This document shows, one piece after another, positions 47,348-55,608 of a stretch of DNA of 60,113 nucleotides (positions are counted from its first letter, which is position 1; each line of letters starts with the position of its first letter). The notes under the pieces are model-generated. The model saw nothing but the letters and a program-made list of their open reading frames with translations. It was not told where the DNA came from and did no database searches. Both the position numbers and the translations under genes were made by a program. This DNA is from Hymenobacter guriensis (GTDB lineage Bacteria > Bacteroidota > Bacteroidia > Cytophagales > Hymenobacteraceae): contig NZ_JADWYK010000021.1 in the NCBI RefSeq assembly GCF_015773195.1, forward strand, positions 1 to 60,113. The letters are read 5' to 3'.

Positions 47348-48076
47348 ATGATTGTGAACCATACGCTCGCCGGCTGGCAGATTATTTACCAGCAGGCACA
47401 TGCCCTGCTAGCAGCGCAGCTGCTGCACCAGTGGCCCGCGTTTCTTCCCTGCGACCAGTGGGTGGGCCTGCTGGCCGCCGCTGCCCAGCACGACGATGAG
47501 CAGCAACAGTGGAATGGGCATTACGGCCTCACGCCGGCCGGGGCCCCGGCCAACTTCACCATGAAGGAGTTTTCGCTGGAGCAGGCCACCGGCGTAATGC
47601 GCGCTGCCCGCTTTCAGGGTCGCTGGCGTAGCCTGCTTACCAGCATGCACCTAAGCACGCTCTACGAAAGCCTCCGCGGCCAGAAAAAAGCAATAGACGC
47701 CTTTCTGGATGAGCAGCTGGCCAGCCAGAAGACGTGGCGGCGGGAACTGAAGATCCGAAAGGCAGAGGCGGAACAGGCTTACGCCCTGCTGCACTGGTGC
47801 GACCGGCTCAGCCTGATATTGTGCCGCCACGAGCTACCGGAAATGGGTCGGGCCCTGGAAATCTATACCGGCCCCGATGGCCACCGCCACGAGGTGGTAC
47901 GCCACGAGGCCGATGGTCCCGTAACGGTACAGCCTTGGCCCTTCCATGAGCCGCAGTTTACCGTGAGCGTAGAGGCCACGGTGCTGCGCCAGCTGCAGTT
48001 CGCCAATGATGCCGAGCTGGCCGCTGCTCTGCGCACCGGCCCCATCGAAACGCTGCGCTGGGACCTACGCAAATAA
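47348..48076 (+). CDS. DUF3891 family protein
   Basis: A 242-residue cytoplasmic protein. The start MIVNHTLAGWQIIYQQAHALLAAQL matches the DUF3891 opening (short strand, GWxIIxQxAH helix); later LLHWCDRLSLILCR and HDD in AAAAQHDDEQQQW give a His/Asp cluster reminiscent of an HD-like hydrolase fold. Function is unknown. It stands alone, followed by a convergent lipoprotein gene. Confidence 0.65.
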   Translation: MIVNHTLAGWQIIYQQAHALLAAQLLHQWPAFLPCDQWVGLLAAAAQHDDEQQQWNGHYGLTPAGAPANFTMKEFSLEQATGVMRAARFQGRWRSLLTSMHLSTLYESLRGQKKAIDAFLDEQLASQKTWRRELKIRKAEAEQAYALLHWCDRLSLILCRHELPEMGRALEIYTGPDGHRHEVVRHEADGPVTVQPWPFHEPQFTVSVEATVLRQLQFANDAELAAALRTGPIETLRWDLRK

Positions 48077-48116
48077 TATAGATACCCCAAATTCAGGATG
48101 ACAGCTTAATAATAGG

Positions 48117-48935
48117 CTACAGCTTTGCCACCGGCTTCGGGTTCCGCATCAGGCCGGCGGGTACTTGCTGGCTTAGCGAGACGTGGGCCAAGCCGCGGCC
48201 GTCTTTGCCATCGGTGCGGTCGGTGGCAAGCAGCAGGGCGCCGTAGCGTTGGTAGCCGGCCCAACGGCGGCGGAAAGCAGGCTGCGCATCGGTGGCTTTA
48301 GGGAAATAGGCCCACTCTTCCACCAGGTTGGTTTTGGGGTTGATGAGCACCTCATACTTGTTCTCGGGTGTTACACCCACGTTCTTGAATGTCATGTGCA
48401 GCACCTCGGCGGGGGTACCGTCCATCAGCTTGCCCGCGCCGTGGTAGGTGAGCGTGACACCAGAATCCTTGAGCTTGAAGGGCATAAGTAGCCACCAGGA
48501 GTTATTTACCCAGATCGGGTACATATCAGCGAGCAGCTTCTGCCCGTCGGGGGTGGCCGAAACGTCTTGGCCGCCACTATACACTTTTCCCTGCTTGGTG
48601 CCGAGGTTGTAGAGTGCAACGAGGCTATCCTTCTGCCAGCGGAAGTCGCCGGTTTGCTTGTCCCAGAGCTGGTAGGAGCCATCCAGAAAGTCCCAGCCAA
48701 AAATGCGGGCTTCCTGCCAGGCGCGGTAGCCGCCCATGGCCCGCATTACCTTATCGGCCAAGCGCAGGGCGCGCGGGTCGGAGCCGGCCTGGTCGAATCC
48801 GGGGGCCGCCGGGTAAGCGGCCGTATCCGAGGCGGCAGCAGTAGCGGCCGCGGCAGTTGCGGGCTGCTCGCTGGGGCTTGACTGGCAGGCACCCAGGCCA
48901 GCCAACAGTACAAAAGCAAAGAAAGAAGTGCGCAT
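48117..48935 (-). CDS. Lipoprotein, hypothetical
   Basis: A 272-residue protein. The signal peptide MRTSFFAFVLLAGLGACQ ends in lipobox LGAC (Cys17). A disordered Ala/Thr/Ser stretch (~20-45) precedes a soluble domain with ALRLADKVMRAMGGYRAW, which resembles the start of LolA/LolB-like or outer-membrane lipoprotein-sorting folds (VMxAMGG). GDFRWQKDSL and LLMPFKLKDSGVTL support a beta half-barrel. The ATG at 48935 is selected since the signal peptide starts there. Confidence 0.6.
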   Translation of the reverse strand: MRTSFFAFVLLAGLGACQSSPSEQPATAAAATAAASDTAAYPAAPGFDQAGSDPRALRLADKVMRAMGGYRAWQEARIFGWDFLDGSYQLWDKQTGDFRWQKDSLVALYNLGTKQGKVYSGGQDVSATPDGQKLLADMYPIWVNNSWWLLMPFKLKDSGVTLTYHGAGKLMDGTPAEVLHMTFKNVGVTPENKYEVLINPKTNLVEEWAYFPKATDAQPAFRRRWAGYQRYGALLLATDRTDGKDGRGLAHVSLSQQVPAGLMRNPKPVAKL

Positions 48936-49080
48936 AGAAAACGGAACAGAGCGTGACACGGGCCGGCGGCGGGCCGGCTGCGCATCTTACGCAAATATGC
49001 CCAAACCGGCGCAACAGCCCGAACGCCGGGCGCAATCTGCCCGTACTACCGCCAGCCTCACGCTCTGATGTCTCTGCCTT

Positions 49081-50049
49081 ATGGCCACACACTACCGCTT
49101 TTCTGATATTGTCAACATTCTCAAGACCACCGCCAGCGAGTTCATGGTGAACAACTCGTTCCGGCACGCGGCGGCCTTGTCGTACTACACCGTTTTCTCG
49201 CTGCCGCCCCTACTGCTCATCGTCATCACCATTGCCAGCTCCATCTACGGGACTGAGGCCGTAACGGGCCAGGTGTACGGGCAGCTGCGCGGGTTCCTGG
49301 GCGCCGACTCGGCCAAGTTTCTGCAGGATTCCATTGCCGAGTTTACCAAGCAGCAGAAAGGCGGCCTGGCTACGGTCATCGGCATCGGCACGCTCATTTT
49401 CGCGGCAACGACCTTTTTCGTCACCCTGCAGGAAAGCATCAACGACATCTGGAACCTGCGTGTGAAGCCCCGCAACGGCATCTGGCAGTTTGTGCGCGAC
49501 CGGCTCCTGTCCTTCGGATTGATTTTGAGCGTGGCCCTACTGCTGCTGATTTCCTTTGTGGTCAGCGCCATCCTGAGCGCCTTCACCGGCAAGCTGCAGC
49601 AGTGGTTTCCCGAAGTCGGGGTGGTGGTTATCAAGCTGGTGGACTTCTTTCTGTCTCTGGGCGTTACGTCGCTGCTGTTCGCCCTCATCTACCGCTTCCT
49701 GCCCGACGCCGTCATCCGCTGGCGCGACGTAGGTATTGGCGCGGTCATTACGGCCTCACTGTTCGTGCTGGGCAAGTTTCTGATTGCCTTCTACATTGCC
49801 CAGGCCGACCCCGGCTCGGCCTTTGGGGCGGCCGGCTCCGCCATTGTGCTGTTGCTGTGGGTCAACTACTCGGCCCTCATCATCTTTTTCGGAGCTGAGT
49901 TCACCCAGGAGTTTGCCGACGCCTTCGGTCAGAAAGTGCAGCCCAAGGCCCACGCCGTGCGCATCGAAACTCGTGAAGTGCCCGAGGGCGAAACCAAAGA
50001 AGAAATTACCACCGGCCGCCCCCGTTCTACCGGCCGCTGGAAAGCCTGA
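49081..50049 (+). CDS. YihY/BrkB family membrane protein
   Basis: A 322-residue inner-membrane protein with six helices. Family strings include FRHAAALSYYTVFSLPPLLLI near residue 27, FFVTLQESINDIWN near 120, and the C-terminal helices FGAAGSAIVLLLWVNYSALI with FFGAEFTQEFA. The family was once annotated as RNase BN or virulence factor BrkB; its true role is unknown. The last ~45 residues are a charged tail. ATG at 49081; no strong promoter found in the 145-bp divergent gap. Confidence 0.88.
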   Translation: MATHYRFSDIVNILKTTASEFMVNNSFRHAAALSYYTVFSLPPLLLIVITIASSIYGTEAVTGQVYGQLRGFLGADSAKFLQDSIAEFTKQQKGGLATVIGIGTLIFAATTFFVTLQESINDIWNLRVKPRNGIWQFVRDRLLSFGLILSVALLLLISFVVSAILSAFTGKLQQWFPEVGVVVIKLVDFFLSLGVTSLLFALIYRFLPDAVIRWRDVGIGAVITASLFVLGKFLIAFYIAQADPGSAFGAAGSAIVLLLWVNYSALIIFFGAEFTQEFADAFGQKVQPKAHAVRIETREVPEGETKEEITTGRPRSTGRWKA

Positions 50050-50175
50050 AAAGTCTGAATAAGGCGCAAACTCGGGGCAGCAGTCTGGTTCCTGAATGCC
50101 GCAAACAGCGTTTCGCGGCGGCCGGAGCCGGCTTCTGGCTGGCTGTATAAAGTCAGGATGTACATGATTATGTGA

Positions 50176-50205
50176 TTTGCGGGGCACAGCAGAATAGTAG
50201 GTTTG
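50176..50205 (+). promoter_or_regulatory. Promoter of the 50230 gene
   Basis: TTTG (50176-50179) and TAGGTTTG (50198-50205) are spaced by 18 bases, matching the Bacteroidota promoter. A 25-base stretch separates the box from the ATG. The rest of 50050-50175 shows nothing notable. Confidence 0.65.
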
Positions 50206-50229
50206 GGAAATCTTTACCTACTTTCTCCC

Positions 50230-51432
50230 ATGCGCTACTTTTTCCTTCTGGTTTTAATCTGCGCCGGCCTTGCCCAGGCCCAGGCCCAGCAGCCCGCCAC
50301 ACGCCTGCGGGTTATCAGCTCTGCTGTAGGTACCACCATCGACAGCCAGGAAAAAGTCACCTACGAGCTATTTTCGGAGTACTCAGCCAAGGAGTTCAGC
50401 GAGGCCCGCTTCGAGCAGAGCTTAGCCCCCGACAGTGCCCTTACCCAGCGCATCACCCTTACCGATGGCCGCACGCTGCTCAGCCCCATATCCTCGCTGG
50501 ACTTCGTGAACATGCGTCTGAAAATCGAGGAGAAGGCACGCCGCCTCAGCCCGGGGGCCGGCGTGGCTCTTACCGACTCGGTGGGGCGTGTATACCGCGT
50601 GGTGCTGCGCTCAGGCACCACCTTTGCTGGTACGCTGCGCGCCGTACGGCCGCAGGAGTTGGAGTTCACCACCGATAAGCCCGGCGCTGTACTCATTCCC
50701 CGCAGCCAGATTGTGAGTATGCAGCTGGTGCCCGCCGTGGAAGCGACCGATGCTCAGCGCCACCCCGGCTGGGGCTATGTGGGCAATGGCACCCGCGTGT
50801 TCTTCGCGCCTACGGCCCGGGGCCTGCGTGCGGGTGAAGGATACGCCCAAACGATTGACGTGCTGCTGCTGGGCGCCAACTACGGCATCACCGACTACTT
50901 CTCTATGGGCATCCTGGTATCAGCTCTGCCGGGCGTGGGGTTGGGCAATCAGCTGTTTGCCGTCACGCCCAAAATCAGCGTGCCTATCCGGCAGGATCTG
51001 CACGTAGGCGCAGGGGTGCTCTATGCCCGTCTACCTACCTTCGATAGCGACTACGACCGCGGCTATGGGGCAGGGGTGCTTTACGGACTGGCTACCTACG
51101 GCAGCGCCGACAACAACCTGACGTTGGGTCTGGGCTACGGATTCTCAGGGGAGGCGGGCGGTACGCAGGGCTTCGGCAAGTCGCCGGTGGCGGTGCTGAG
51201 TGGGGCCACCCGCGTGAGCAAGCGCCTGTCGCTGATGTCGGAAAACTACCTGATTACGTCTGGCAGCGGCGGACTCGGCGGCCTGTATGGCATCCGCCTG
51301 AACTGGCCCCGCACCACGCTCGGTATCGGCTCGTTCTACGTAGCACCTTTCCAGAACGAAGGAGCTTTTGGCTACCTATACCCTGTGTACGTGGATTTGT
51401 CGCTGCGCTTCGGAAAAACGGCGCAGAAGTAG
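50230..51432 (+). CDS. Exported outer-membrane beta-barrel-like protein, hypothetical
   Basis: A 400-residue protein. The Sec signal peptide MRYFFLLVLICAGLAQAQA covers residues 1-19. Residues ~25-165 form a soluble domain (VYRVVLRSGTTFAGTLRAVR, LEFTTDKPGAVLIPRSQI), which is like a small Sm-fold unit. Residues ~180-400 show alternating strands with aromatic ends (YGITDYFSMGILVSAL, LGLGYGFSG, YVDLSLRF at the C-terminus) as in outer membrane barrels. The end in F-G-K-T rather than a bare F is slightly unusual. Function unknown. Confidence 0.6.
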   Translation: MRYFFLLVLICAGLAQAQAQQPATRLRVISSAVGTTIDSQEKVTYELFSEYSAKEFSEARFEQSLAPDSALTQRITLTDGRTLLSPISSLDFVNMRLKIEEKARRLSPGAGVALTDSVGRVYRVVLRSGTTFAGTLRAVRPQELEFTTDKPGAVLIPRSQIVSMQLVPAVEATDAQRHPGWGYVGNGTRVFFAPTARGLRAGEGYAQTIDVLLLGANYGITDYFSMGILVSALPGVGLGNQLFAVTPKISVPIRQDLHVGAGVLYARLPTFDSDYDRGYGAGVLYGLATYGSADNNLTLGLGYGFSGEAGGTQGFGKSPVAVLSGATRVSKRLSLMSENYLITSGSGGLGGLYGIRLNWPRTTLGIGSFYVAPFQNEGAFGYLYPVYVDLSLRFGKTAQK

Positions 51433-51457
51433 ACAAAGCACTTCTCACCCCACAAAA

Positions 51458-51487
51458 AAGCCCGGCTGAACCATATCAGCCGGGCTT
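51458..51487. terminator. Bidirectional terminator
   Basis: AAGCCCGGCTGA (51458-51469) pairs with TCAGCCGGGCTT (51476-51487), loop ACCATA, with A-rich and T-rich flanks. It separates the converging 50230 gene and rlmN. Confidence 0.85.
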
Positions 51488-51506
51488 CTTCCTGCTAATT
51501 GCAGCC

Positions 51507-52577
51507 TTAAGCAGCCACATCCGCTTTTTGCTTCACGGCCAGCTGGCCGCAGGCAGCGTCGATATCCTTGCCGCGGGAGCGGCGCACGTTGGTCTGTACG
51601 CCCCGGTCGGCCAAATACTTGTGGAAAGCCACCAGTTTATCGTCGGCGGTGTTCACGTAGCTGGCGTTTTCGATGGGGTTGTACTCAATCAGGTTCACTT
51701 TGCAGGGAATCCATTTTGAAATCTGGAACAGCTCCTCCGCATCCTGCAGCGTGTCGTTGAAGCTTTCGAACACGATGTACTCGTAGGTTACCTTGCGGCC
51801 CGTGACCTGGTGGTAGTGCTGCAGCGCGTCCTTGAGCGAGGCCAGGGAGTTGGCTTCATTGATAGGCATGATTTCATTGCGCTTGGCGTCGTTGGGCGCG
51901 TGCAGGCTCAGCGCCAGATTGGCCTTCACGCCATCGTCGGCCAGCTTCTTAATCATCTTGGCAATGCCGGCGGTGCTCACGGTGATGCGGCGCGGGGCCA
52001 TATTCAGGCCGTCGGGGGCGGTGATGCGCTCAATGCTCTTTACTACGTTGGCGTAGTTGAGCAGCGGCTCGCCCATGCCCATGTACACAATGTTGGTGAG
52101 CGGGGTGCCGTACTGGGCCTCGCACTGCTCCCGGATGCGCACCACTTGGTCGTAAATCTCGGCCGCATCGAGGTTGCGCTTACGCTCCATGTAGCCGGTA
52201 GCGCAGAACTTACAGGTGAGTGAGCAGCCTACCTGGGAGGAAATACAGGCCGTCATGCGCGTATCGTGCGGGATGAGCACACCCTCTACGATGTTGCCGT
52301 CGTGCAGGCGGAAGGCTGATTTGATGGTGCCGTCGTTGGAGAGCTGGGAGTTCTGCACCTGCACGCCGTTGATGACGAAGTGCCGGGCCAGCAGTTCCCG
52401 CGTTGCCAGGGAAATGTTGTTCATCTCCTCAAATGAGCCCGCCGTGTTTTTCCACAGCCACTCCAGCACCTGCTTGGCGCGGAATGGCTTCTCGCCGTGC
52501 TCCACCATAAAGGCTTTGAGCTCTTCGGGGGTGAGTTTGCGAATGTCGCGCTTGGTCAGTACGGGCAGGTCAATCAT
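51507..52577 (-). CDS. rlmN: 23S rRNA/tRNA adenine C2-methyltransferase RlmN
   Basis: A 356-residue radical SAM enzyme that methylates A2503 of 23S rRNA and A37 of some tRNAs. The iron-sulfur motif is C118-SLT-C122-KF-C125; the accessory catalytic Cys is C343 near the C-terminus (IDAACGQL). GMGEPLLNY and SLHAPND strings are typical. The ATG at 52577 lies five bases after a perfect TATCTTTG box, so the mRNA may be leaderless. Confidence 0.95.
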   Translation of the reverse strand: MIDLPVLTKRDIRKLTPEELKAFMVEHGEKPFRAKQVLEWLWKNTAGSFEEMNNISLATRELLARHFVINGVQVQNSQLSNDGTIKSAFRLHDGNIVEGVLIPHDTRMTACISSQVGCSLTCKFCATGYMERKRNLDAAEIYDQVVRIREQCEAQYGTPLTNIVYMGMGEPLLNYANVVKSIERITAPDGLNMAPRRITVSTAGIAKMIKKLADDGVKANLALSLHAPNDAKRNEIMPINEANSLASLKDALQHYHQVTGRKVTYEYIVFESFNDTLQDAEELFQISKWIPCKVNLIEYNPIENASYVNTADDKLVAFHKYLADRGVQTNVRRSRGKDIDAACGQLAVKQKADVAA

Positions 52578-52582
52578 GGGGG

Positions 52583-52590
52583 CAAAGATA
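52583..52590 (-). promoter_or_regulatory. -7 box giving a leaderless rlmN mRNA
   Basis: On the minus strand TATCTTTG (52590-52583) ends five bases before the rlmN ATG. The same five-base spacing is seen for the 2040 gene. No clear TTG at -33. Confidence 0.5.
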
Positions 52591-52704
52591 CGACGAAGTA
52601 AGAGGACGCCCTACGTCGTCGGCGTAGAACGTTACCCAACTCCCTGACCCTGAAAAAAGTGCCGACAAGTAACGCAATCTGCAATCAGCGACGAAGGCTA
52701 CCGG

Positions 52705-53070
52705 CTATGGGGCGGGCTTTTCCTCCCGGCTCAGGTGGTAACCGCCCGCCGCAGCCCCTACCCCCGCACAAAGCATCAGAAACCAACTGATACCATCTCC
52801 GCCCTGACCGCCTGACGCGGCCCCAATCAGGAACAGGGCGCCCCACCAGCCCAAGCAGCCGCAGAATACTGTAAATGTTGGGCTAGCCGTGTAGTCCTCA
52901 TCACTCAGGCGCAGTACGCCGTACACGATAAACCCAATTGCCACTGGTGCGCCTACCAGCAGCATTAGCGCGCCCCACAGAAAGTCTTCTAGTCCGGCCC
53001 CTTTAAACGCCTCTCCAAACGCTTCTCCAGCGGTCAACAGCAATAAAGCCAAGAGTTTAGCACGTCTCAT
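52705..53070 (-). CDS. Hypothetical membrane protein
   Basis: A 121-residue protein with a short N-terminal hydrophobic stretch (KLLALLLLTAGEAFG) and helices at residues ~30-52 (LWGALMLLVGAPVAIGFIVYG) and in the C-terminal half (WWGALFLIGAAS, FLMLCAGVGAAAGG). CGCLGWW lies between strands. No family recognised; single gene between rlmN and a lipoprotein gene. Confidence 0.5.
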   Translation of the reverse strand: MRRAKLLALLLLTAGEAFGEAFKGAGLEDFLWGALMLLVGAPVAIGFIVYGVLRLSDEDYTASPTFTVFCGCLGWWGALFLIGAASGGQGGDGISWFLMLCAGVGAAAGGYHLSREEKPAP

Positions 53071-53097
53071 TCGAGCAAGATACTATTGACCGAGCTT

Positions 53098-53703
53098 CTA
53101 GCAGCAGGTGTAGTACACCACCGCCCGGCGGCGCTTGGGCGAGAAGCCAATCATCTGGCCGTTTTCTTCGCCCAGGCTGTAGGCAAAGCGCGGTAGGCCG
53201 GTGGGCTGCACCTCGGCCCAGGCCGCGCGGTTCAGCTGCTTGTCGGAGGCATTGCGGGGCACCTCGGCCCGTACGGAAAAGGCTTCATCCCCGAAAAACT
53301 CGGCGGCCCGCTTGCGGATGTAGTGGGCCTGCTGGGCCGGTGTGGGCGACTCGCCGTACTTGCGGATGCCGTAGTCGATAAGGGCCGTAGCCGGGAATTT
53401 CTCGCTCCAGAGCGTGTCGCCGGCCGCGGATACGATGGAAAACTGCGCCCGAGCCGTGAGGGCCGAGTCGCCCAGCAGCACCAGGCGGAACTGGTCGGGC
53501 TGCTGGGCGCTGGAGAACCGGTGCGTGGTGCGCACATCAACGAGTACGCCGGTCTGGGACTGGGGCGCGGCAGGTCCCTCCGGGGCCGGAGTACCCACCG
53601 TAGCTGGCGGCGCGGGGGTGGCGGGTGTGGTAGCTGTATCGGAAGAGGAAGGCGAGGAACAGGCGGCGGCCGTGAGCAGGGAGGCCAGCAAAAGAAAGCG
53701 CAT
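53098..53703 (-). CDS. Lipoprotein, hypothetical
   Basis: A 201-residue protein starting MRFLLLASLLTAAACSS: signal peptide with lipobox AAAC (Cys15). A Pro/Thr/Ala-rich linker (~20-50) precedes a soluble domain (FRLVLLGDSALTARAQFSIV, DTLWSEKFPATALIDYGI) and a C-terminal VVYYTCC. The ATG at 53703 is used; a start four codons earlier is possible. Family unknown. Confidence 0.6.
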   Translation of the reverse strand: MRFLLLASLLTAAACSSPSSSDTATTPATPAPPATVGTPAPEGPAAPQSQTGVLVDVRTTHRFSSAQQPDQFRLVLLGDSALTARAQFSIVSAAGDTLWSEKFPATALIDYGIRKYGESPTPAQQAHYIRKRAAEFFGDEAFSVRAEVPRNASDKQLNRAAWAEVQPTGLPRFAYSLGEENGQMIGFSPKRRRAVVYYTCC

Positions 53704-53778
53704 ATCGAGCGTCAATATAGATGAAGTGCCTTGTACGCAAGCTCAGCCGCTGGGTGACGGCTGGGGCAGCCGGCTGTC

Positions 53779-54210
53779 TTACCCCTCGCCACGCAGGCGC
53801 CGGGCGTAGTCAGCCGGCAGCGGGAGCAGCTTACGGGTGGCGTAGTCGAAGCACAGCATGCCGGTTTTGGCGCGGGCAACCTCTTTTCCGTCCTGGTTGC
53901 GCACCCAGTACACCACGTCGAAGCCGTACCTGCTTATGTCGGTAGCGGCCAGCTGGATGTGCAGCGTGTCGCCGTAGAAAGCTTCGCCTTTGTACTCAAT
54001 GGCCACGTCGGCCATGATGTGGCCGGTTTGGGTGGCGGGGTTCAGCTCCATTTGGCCCAGATGGCGCAGCAGCTGCACGCGGGCTTCGTGCAGGATGCTG
54101 AGCAGGGCGTCGTTGCCGAGGTGGGCGCCGTAGTTGAGGTCGGTGATGCGCACGGGAATTTCTACTGTGAGCAGAAAGGTATCGGGCAGCGCTACTTTTA
54201 CGCGGGGCAT
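53779..54210 (-). CDS. Hotdog-fold thioesterase (4HBT type)
   Basis: A 143-residue cytoplasmic acyl-CoA thioesterase. The hotdog motif IPVRITDLNYGAHLGNDALL (residues ~19-38) has the catalytic Asp/Asn region DLNYGAHLGN in place of the classical DxxxHxNN; the helix LSILHEARVQLLRHL and strand IEYKGEAFYGDTLHI follow. Its natural substrate is not visible. It is divergent from mnmD across an inverted-repeat-bearing gap. Confidence 0.8.
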   Translation of the reverse strand: MPRVKVALPDTFLLTVEIPVRITDLNYGAHLGNDALLSILHEARVQLLRHLGQMELNPATQTGHIMADVAIEYKGEAFYGDTLHIQLAATDISRYGFDVVYWVRNQDGKEVARAKTGMLCFDYATRKLLPLPADYARRLRGEG

Positions 54211-54222
54211 GGAAAGAGTTTC

Positions 54223-54329
54223 TAGTTGCTGGTTTCTCGGTTCGAGTTACTCGGGGCCGGTCGCCGAAGTTCGCCGAAATTGCCGTCAGTATTCATCCCC
54301 GCCACCCAAAAACCAGAAACCAGCAACTA
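54223..54329. repeat. 15-bp perfect inverted repeat spanning the thioesterase-mnmD gap
   Basis: TAGTTGCTGGTTTCT (54223-54237) is the exact reverse complement of 54315-54329, with 77 bases between. The right arm ends two bases before the mnmD ATG, so the arms lie at the two divergent start regions. Confidence 0.7.
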
Positions 54330-54331
54330 AT

Positions 54332-55009
54332 ATGAATGTAGAAGTGCGCACCACCGCCGACGGGTCGAGCACCCTGTACGTGCCCGCCCTCGACGAGCAT
54401 TACCACAGCACCCACGGGGCTGTGCAGGAGGCCCAACACGTGTACCTGGGCGCCGGGCTGGAACCCGTGCTGACGGCCGCTACGGCGCCGGTGCGCGTGC
54501 TTGAAGTTGGCTTCGGAACCGGCCTCAACGCCCTGCTCACGCTGCAGCGCAGCCTTGCCGCGCCCGTCGGCATTGAGTACGACACGCTGGAAAAGTTTCC
54601 GCTGCCGCTCGCCGTTATCCAGCAGCTGGGCGTGGAGCGCTACATTCTGAACCCTGAGCTGCAGGAGCTGCACCAGCGCCTGCACACGGCTCCCTGGAAC
54701 GAGAGCGTGCCCCTGGCCCCACGCTTTCTGCTCCGGAAAATCGACCAAGCGCTCCAGGACACGGCCCTCGCGCCTGCTCATTACGAGGTCGTTTACTTCG
54801 ATGCCTTCGCCCCCGACAAGCAGCCCGACATGTGGACGGATGCCGTGTTTGAGCAGCTCTACGTGGCCACGGTGCCGGGCGGCTGCCTGGTGAGCTACTG
54901 CGCCAAGGGCTCCTTCCGGCGTAGCTTACGGGCGGCGGGCTGGGATACGGAAAAAATTCCCGGCCCGCCCGGCAAGCGCGAGATGACGCGGGCCTGGAAA
55001 CGGGCGTAA
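54332..55009 (+). CDS. mnmD: tRNA 5-methylaminomethyl-2-thiouridine methyltransferase MnmD-type
   Basis: A 225-residue SAM methyltransferase of the MnmC N-terminal (DUF752) class that modifies tRNA wobble uridine. SAM site: VLEVGFGTGLNALLTL near residue 55. The family signature VVYFDAFAPDKQPDMWTD lies near 150, followed by GCLVSYCAKGSFRRSLRAAGW and a final GPPGKREM. It lacks the C-terminal FAD domain of MnmC, as is common outside Proteobacteria. The ATG at 54332 follows the inverted repeat. Confidence 0.88.
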   Translation: MNVEVRTTADGSSTLYVPALDEHYHSTHGAVQEAQHVYLGAGLEPVLTAATAPVRVLEVGFGTGLNALLTLQRSLAAPVGIEYDTLEKFPLPLAVIQQLGVERYILNPELQELHQRLHTAPWNESVPLAPRFLLRKIDQALQDTALAPAHYEVVYFDAFAPDKQPDMWTDAVFEQLYVATVPGGCLVSYCAKGSFRRSLRAAGWDTEKIPGPPGKREMTRAWKRA

Positions 55010-55032
55010 TTTTAGACTTGACAGAATTGGAT

Positions 55033-55608
55033 ATGAACCAGCACGCCAGCAACGGTGAAGATATTGAGATGGAAGTAGTTTCCGGGGAACTACTCTTTAT
55101 TGATCCGCTTTACTGGGACGATATAAGGGCTGAGCACCAGCTGCTGGATACTCTGCCAACAAACGCAGGCAGCGCCGCATTTGTGCACAAGCTGAATACG
55201 ACATTCTTTCCCTATGGTGGAAATATCCTTGGGCACGAGAAAGTCCCGAGTTGGAACAGTGTTTTCAAGCTGCCTATCCGCCGGATTCGCTCATATGATA
55301 CTAATGATGAATATTTTGAGCAGCAGCTACTAGCCACCAACACCACCGTTTTTGGCTTGGATTCCGGCAGTCTACTAATTCTGGACTTAGCCAATTTTTA
55401 TCCACTATTGCAGCTTCTTGAGGCCGATGAGCTCTTTGAGGCCAGTACAGCAGATTTCTCCCTATACCAAGCACATATAAACCAAGCGCTGGGCAACCGT
55501 GGATGGGCCTATGTGCAGAGCCCTGGTCTTGATAATGGCTTTGATTTCATAGGCAGCGGCAGTTACTTTTTAGAGAAGCTTACGGGGATGCCTAACTTCA
55601 CTTCATGA
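55033..55608 (+). CDS. Hypothetical protein
   Basis: A 191-residue acidic soluble protein starting MNQHASNGEDIEMEVV. The middle reads LLATNTTVFGLDSGSLLILDL and the C-terminus has NALGNRGWAYVQSPGLDNGF-like strings. More AT-rich codons than its neighbours. It starts 23 bases after mnmD and overlaps the next gene by ATGA (55605-55608). No family recognised. Confidence 0.5.
   Translation: MNQHASNGEDIEMEVVSGELLFIDPLYWDDIRAEHQLLDTLPTNAGSAAFVHKLNTTFFPYGGNILGHEKVPSWNSVFKLPIRRIRSYDTNDEYFEQQLLATNTTVFGLDSGSLLILDLANFYPLLQLLEADELFEASTADFSLYQAHINQALGNRGWAYVQSPGLDNGFDFIGSGSYFLEKLTGMPNFTS

Noticed and set aside
50050..50175. Possible small gene between the YihY gene and the barrel gene
   Set aside because: No frame with a start of more than about 25 codons fits, and composition is not coding-like.
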